From Verrucomicrobiota bacterium (GTDB lineage: Bacteria; Verrucomicrobiota; Verrucomicrobiia; Verrucomicrobiales; DEV007), in assembly GCA_013152075.1 (NCBI GenBank), contig JAADHD010000050.1, forward strand, positions 1 to 10,435: a stretch of DNA of 10,435 nt. Reading direction: 5' to 3'. Below the pieces are notes generated by a model. The model was not told the DNA's origin. It worked only from the letters and a program-made list of their open reading frames with translations, and ran no database searches. Shown piece after piece: positions 7,121 to 10,435 of this stretch; positions within the stretch are counted from its first letter, which is position 1, and each line of letters starts with the position of its first letter. A program made the translations under genes and the position numbers.

Positions 7121-8971
7121 TTAAGCCCGCCGACCAAATTTCTTTTCCAGCTCCCCATAGGAAATCTGGATAAGTGTCGGCCTGCCGTGGGGACAACAAT
7201 AGGGCATTTCGCATTCCAGTAAGTCTTCGAGTAGCTTGTCCAACTCCGGCCCCTGCAACTTGTCATTCGCTTTCACTGCATGGCGGCAAACCGTTGTCGC
7301 CACCAGATCCTCACCCAATCGCAAATCGGACATTTTCGAACTAGCTGCCTGAAGTTCCTCAATGACCGCGTAAATGAACCCCAATGGTTCGTCACTACGA
7401 AAAAAAGTGGGTAAACTGTCGATCTTCAAAGTACTGCCTCCAAAAGGCTCTGCCACAATCCCCAGTCGCTCCAACACATCCAGATTTCGCGTCACCAGAT
7501 CAAGGTCATTCGGCGGCAACTCTACGGTGACCGGAATCAACAATCGCTGAGTAGGCACTCCCTCCTCCTCCATCCGTTTTTTCATTTCCTCAAACAACAC
7601 CCTCTCATGCGCGGCATGCTGATCCATCAAAGCCAAGCCGTCTTTACTCTCCATCAAAACATACAGCTTGCCCAACACGCCCAGAATCCTAAAATCTTCG
7701 GGCTTTGGTCCGGAGCTTTCTCCATACTTGTCGGCGGGCGCCTCATTCACACGCTGCTCGCTATTTTCCGCAGCCCCGCCCGGTAACTCTTGGGTCACGG
7801 CAGCCTCTCCCTCACTCTTCTCGGCCCAATCATTTCGTAACGAATGCTGTTCCCGTTGCGGAATCAGTTCGCCCTGTGAAGCCTCAGACGTTGAATCCGT
7901 CGAGCGTTCCTCGTCCGGAGTAAAGGTAGTTCGAAGCGCTGTTTGGGCTCTCAGGATTTCTCCCGAGACCGGCCGCTTCAATTCACTTTGCAGGGTCTTT
8001 TGAACCGCTTCGATCACCGCATCACGCACTGAATTCCCATCATGAAAACGAACTTCTTTTTTGGCCGGATGCACATTCACATCAACCTTCGAGGGATCAA
8101 TCTCGATAAACAAAAAGGTCACCGGATGCTGTCCTTTCATCAAAGCCGTATGGTAGCCCTCACGCAATCCATAGTGAATCACCCCTGCTTCCACCGGTCT
8201 TCCGTTCAGAAACACCAACTGTTGCGTGCGATTGGGACGCCCCATGCCCGGAGGCCCTATATAGCCGTGCACCCTCACTCCGTTGCGCTCATGTGGTTCA
8301 ATGGCAAGCAATTCACCTGCCAAAGCATTGCCGGCCAGACCGCGAATACGCTCTAACAATTGATCCGTCGCGGGCAACTGAAACACCAAGCGTTCTCCCC
8401 GAACCAACGCAAACCGACACTCCGGATGAGCAATCGCCTGCAGGCGCACCTGCTGCTCCACATGACTATATTCTGTGTTCTCCGTGCGCAGAAATTTTCG
8501 CCGGGCAGGCACATTATAAAACAAGGAACGAATCTCAATCTGCGTCCCCGGTGGCTCGCCGCCATCCTTAACCGCCACCATCTTCCCTCCGTTGATCGTC
8601 ACTTCTGTCCCCTGGACTTCACCTGCTTCTCTAGTGGTCAGGCGAAATTTCGACACCGAGGCAATACTGGGCAAAGCCTCGCCACGAAAGCCCAGCGTGG
8701 AAATCGCTCCAAGATCTTCCTTGCTCTTCAACTTACTTGTTGCGTGTCGCTCCACACACATCAAGGCATCATCACGGTTCATTCCACAGCCATCATCCGC
8801 CACCCGGATCAAAGCGATCCCGCCCCGTTGAACCCTCACTTCGATATTCTTAGCACCAGCGTCGATGCTGTTTTCAACCAACTCCTTCACCACCGAAGCC
8901 GGTCGCTCCACCACCTCGCCAGCGGCGACCTGCGAAGCCAAAGCGTCTGAAAGCAAATGTATCTTACCCAT
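7121..8971 (-). CDS. mutL: DNA mismatch repair protein MutL (endonuclease type)
   Basis: MutL couples mismatch recognition by MutS to strand removal. The 616-residue protein is of normal length. The N-terminal GHKL ATPase shows all motifs: KELVENSIDAGA with E30 (catalytic base position) and N34 (metal), DDGCGM (59-64), ATSKL (77-81) and GFRGEAL (94-100), followed by the conserved HPAKKEVRFHD block at the end of the ATPase half. A poorly conserved, charged and Gln/Glu-rich linker spans about 345-435. The C-terminal dimerisation domain carries the endonuclease motif DQHA-x2-E-x4-E starting at D450, the C562-R563-H564 segment (VCRHAVKANDKL), and CPHGRP near residue 593. These are the metal-binding motifs of nicking MutL proteins, absent from the MutL of MutH-dependent gammaproteobacteria. 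The ATG start matches the family N-terminus (about one residue longer than E. coli). The gene is divergent from thiD, separated by the compound repeat, and leads into the transporter gene. Confidence 0.97.
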   Translation of the reverse strand: MGKIHLLSDALASQVAAGEVVERPASVVKELVENSIDAGAKNIEVRVQRGGIALIRVADDGCGMNRDDALMCVERHATSKLKSKEDLGAISTLGFRGEALPSIASVSKFRLTTREAGEVQGTEVTINGGKMVAVKDGGEPPGTQIEIRSLFYNVPARRKFLRTENTEYSHVEQQVRLQAIAHPECRFALVRGERLVFQLPATDQLLERIRGLAGNALAGELLAIEPHERNGVRVHGYIGPPGMGRPNRTQQLVFLNGRPVEAGVIHYGLREGYHTALMKGQHPVTFLFIEIDPSKVDVNVHPAKKEVRFHDGNSVRDAVIEAVQKTLQSELKRPVSGEILRAQTALRTTFTPDEERSTDSTSEASQGELIPQREQHSLRNDWAEKSEGEAAVTQELPGGAAENSEQRVNEAPADKYGESSGPKPEDFRILGVLGKLYVLMESKDGLALMDQHAAHERVLFEEMKKRMEEEGVPTQRLLIPVTVELPPNDLDLVTRNLDVLERLGIVAEPFGGSTLKIDSLPTFFRSDEPLGFIYAVIEELQAASSKMSDLRLGEDLVATTVCRHAVKANDKLQGPELDKLLEDLLECEMPYCCPHGRPTLIQISYGELEKKFGRRA

Positions 8972-8990
8972 CTTGGAGCATACTCTAGAT

Positions 8991-9120
8991 CATGCCGCCC
9001 ACATTTCATTCCTAATTTCTAATTCTTAATTCATACCACCCACATCTCATTCCTAATTCCTAATTCCTAATTCATACCACCCACATTTCATTCCTAATTC
9101 CTAATTTCTAATTCTTAATT
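8991..9120. repeat. Compound tandem repeat: three units of 41, 41 and 48 bp with nested heptamers
   Basis: Each unit is a 20-bp head, CATRCCRCCCACATYTCATT, followed by a run of heptamers of the form YYTAATT. Unit 1 (8991-9031) has three heptamers, CCTAATT/TCTAATT/CTTAATT. Unit 2 (9032-9072) has three identical CCTAATT. Unit 3 (9073-9120) has four, CCTAATT/CCTAATT/TCTAATT/CTTAATT. So unit length is exactly 20+21, 20+21 and 20+28. Heads differ by one to three bases, all C/T or A/G exchanges. The array fills most of the 169 bp between the divergent mutL and thiD genes. The two nested levels suggest slippage of heptamers plus duplication of whole units. No inverted repeat or spacer-like unique sequence is present, so it is not a CRISPR array. 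Function unknown. Confidence 0.9.
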
Positions 9121-9125
9121 ATAAT
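9120..9125 (+). promoter_or_regulatory. Candidate -10 box of thiD promoter
   Basis: TATAAT matches the sigma-70-type -10 consensus exactly and ends 15 bp before the thiD ATG. Its first T is the last base of the compound repeat. No good -35 hexamer lies 16-18 bp upstream (the sequence there is repeat heptamers; best TTCCTA, 3 of 6). A transcript would start about 8-10 nt before the ATG, giving a nearly leaderless mRNA with no room for a Shine-Dalgarno sequence or riboswitch. AT-rich sequence makes chance matches likely. Confidence 0.4.
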
Positions 9126-9140
9126 CTACCGTCTGTCAGT

Positions 9141-9986
9141 ATGAATTCCGACCCACCCACAGAGCCTGAAACCAAGCACCCTCCCGTTGTTCTAAGTATC
9201 GCCGGATCAGATTGCTCAAGTGGCGCAGGCATCCAAGCCGATCTCAAAACTTTCGCTTATTTTCAAACCTACGGCCTGACGGCAGTGACCTCGATAGTGG
9301 CCGAATCCCCGGGCAAAGTCGTCAGCACAGAAGCCGTTTCACCCGAAATCCTGAGTGCACAACTAAAAATACTGGCCGAGTCATTTGATATCAAGGGCAT
9401 CAAGACCGGTATGCTGGCCACAGCTGAGCTGTGTGAAATTGTTGTTAATTTTCTGGAAGATCTCGAAGGAGCAGAATCGACAGCTCCTATTGTTGTTGAT
9501 CCCGTACTGATGGCTTCATCCGGCGCCCCCCTTCTGGATCCGGAAGCTCTTGAGCTATATCGACGGCGACTCTTGCCGCTGGCAACTCTTGCCACGCCCA
9601 ATCTCGACGAAGCCGCTGCCCTGCTGAACTTGCCCCCGATTACTTCGCACCAAGAAATGGACAGCGCTGCGCGAAAATTCACCGGACAGTATCAGTGCAT
9701 GACCCTGCTCAAAGGAGGCCATCTCGACGGTTCGGACGCCACTGACGTTTTGTGGGACGGCACAGAAATCCACGATTTCACCGCAGCTCGGATCCACGAT
9801 AAAACCCCTCATGGAACTGGTTGCACCTATTCAGCCGCCATCACCGCCCTGCTGGCCCATGACTATCCACTGCTAGAAACCATCAAGTCCGCCAAGGATT
9901 ACATCACCGTTGCGATTTCCCAATCTGAGGCCCTCTCAAACTCGGAGATTGATACTTTGAATCATTTCCCTATCAGTATAGATTAG
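9141..9986 (+). CDS. thiD: Hydroxymethylpyrimidine/phosphomethylpyrimidine kinase ThiD
   Basis: This 281-residue ribokinase-fold enzyme phosphorylates 4-amino-5-hydroxymethyl-2-methylpyrimidine (HMP) to HMP-P and then HMP-PP, the pyrimidine donor for thiamine phosphate synthesis in the cytoplasm. Family motifs appear in order: IAGSDCSSGAGIQADLKTF (from residue 20), GLTAVTSIVAES (45-56), KTGML, VVDPVLMASSGAPLL, TPNLDEAAALL, LLKGGHL, and the anion-hole/catalytic motif HGTGCTYSAAI with H224 and C228. Length is normal, with about 14 extra polar residues before the core (MNSDPPTEPETKHP). The loop reads VAES where Enterobacteriaceae have AQNT, a variation that may reflect lineage. No thiC, thiE or thiG is visible, and no TPP riboswitch precedes it. 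The next gene starts 13 bp downstream on the same strand, so the two may be co-transcribed. A pyridoxal kinase role is an alternative in this superfamily but fits the motifs less well. Confidence 0.95.
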   Translation: MNSDPPTEPETKHPPVVLSIAGSDCSSGAGIQADLKTFAYFQTYGLTAVTSIVAESPGKVVSTEAVSPEILSAQLKILAESFDIKGIKTGMLATAELCEIVVNFLEDLEGAESTAPIVVDPVLMASSGAPLLDPEALELYRRRLLPLATLATPNLDEAAALLNLPPITSHQEMDSAARKFTGQYQCMTLLKGGHLDGSDATDVLWDGTEIHDFTAARIHDKTPHGTGCTYSAAITALLAHDYPLLETIKSAKDYITVAISQSEALSNSEIDTLNHFPISID

Positions 9987-9999
9987 GTCAACCACAGCG

Positions 10000-10435
10000 A
10001 TGCCTCACCCTCACTCTTCTATCACAAGCCGCTTATTCACCGCTTTGACAAGCGCGGTAATGGCACTCCCTGCCGCTGGATATTCAGCCGACACCCCTAC
10101 TACCGGCCCCAAAGCGAGCGCAAGAGTCAACTCCATCATCGACCAGATGCCGCAAAGCAGTTTGCAGGAAGCATTTCGGCATTTGAAAAAGGATTACATC
10201 AAAAAAGAAACCCTGACTTACGACGAATTAAACCGTGCCGCTCTCCAGGGTTTGCTGGAACGACTGGAATTTGGAGCCACCCTGCTAACCAAAGGCAGTC
10301 GCGCCGCCGGAAACTCTCCCTTTCATTTTTTCGCTCAGGAACTCACTGACGAGGCCGCTTACATTCGCCCGGGGCGATTTACTTCCAAAGAGGTGGGAGA
10401 ACTCGACAAGGCCTTAAACATCTTCAACGCCAAGC
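10000..10435 (+). CDS. Secreted S41-peptidase-like protein, N-terminal part (truncated at window end)
   Basis: An ATG at 10000 opens a frame that runs without a stop to the edge, giving the first 145 residues. Residues ~1-30 form a Sec signal peptide (R11, hydrophobic LFTALTSAVMALPAAG, cleavage near YSA). Residues ~55-96 (AFRHLKKDYIKKETL, then YDELNRAALQGLLERLEFG) resemble the helical N-terminal region of C-terminal processing proteases, where L-x-x-x-Y and A-x-x-G-(M/L)-L-x-x-L patterns recur. Residues ~120-143 (AAYIRPGRFTSKEVGELDKAL) resemble the strand-helix opening of the S41 catalytic domain that normally precedes an I-L-D-L-R strand. That strand and the Ser/Lys catalytic residues would lie beyond the window, so activity cannot be judged. 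The gap between the two parts is too short for a PDZ domain. It starts 13 bp after thiD on the same strand, with no Shine-Dalgarno sequence. The coding call is firm; the family call is an inference. Confidence 0.6.
   Translation, partial: MPHPHSSITSRLFTALTSAVMALPAAGYSADTPTTGPKASARVNSIIDQMPQSSLQEAFRHLKKDYIKKETLTYDELNRAALQGLLERLEFGATLLTKGSRAAGNSPFHFFAQELTDEAAYIRPGRFTSKEVGELDKALNIFNAK

Noticed and set aside
8991..9120. CRISPR array
   Set aside because: Units are directly adjacent, without unique spacers, and the heptamer parts are repeats themselves; no cas gene is nearby.
8972..9140. TPP riboswitch upstream of thiD
   Set aside because: The THI-element core (CTGAGA and the conserved ACC...GATCTGG-type segment) is absent. 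The interval is filled by the tandem repeat.

Overview
The window reads as a stretch of chromosome from a Gram-negative bacterium of the PVC group, most likely Verrucomicrobiota and less likely Planctomycetota. The main evidence is a very large secreted PQQ-like propeller protein whose N-terminal methyltransferase-like domain and conserved blocks are typical of those phyla, standing next to an exported sulfatase, another gene class expanded there. Most starts lack a convincing Shine-Dalgarno sequence. The phylum call is an inference from protein character; no marker gene for taxonomy is present.

Layout from left to right: (1) the 3' end of an unrecognised plus-strand gene; (2) a minus-strand secreted type I sulfatase, tail to tail with it across 7 bp; (3) a divergent intergenic region with a perfect 10-bp palindrome; (4) a plus-strand gene of about 1312 codons for a secreted protein with methyltransferase-like, beta-propeller and LamG-like parts; (5) a minus-strand pair, mutL followed by an AI-2E/PerM-type transporter gene, the latter ending at the base next to the propeller gene's stop; (6) a 130-bp compound tandem repeat between mutL and the divergent thiD; (7) thiD, followed after 13 bp by (8) the start of a secreted S41-peptidase-like gene cut by the window end.

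Functionally there are two blocks. The left half is an exported, probably polysaccharide-related pair: a sulfatase that would remove sulfate from an organic sulfate ester, and a large exported propeller protein of unknown task. The right half is housekeeping: mismatch repair (MutL), a membrane transporter, and thiamine pyrimidine phosphorylation (ThiD). No tRNA, rRNA, CRISPR array, insertion sequence or prophage gene is visible. The least explained items are the compound 41/41/48-bp repeat whose last base begins the thiD -10 box, and the architecture of the propeller protein: a degenerate SAM-binding fold behind a signal peptide, and a LamG-like module that looks permuted and inserted between propeller blades.
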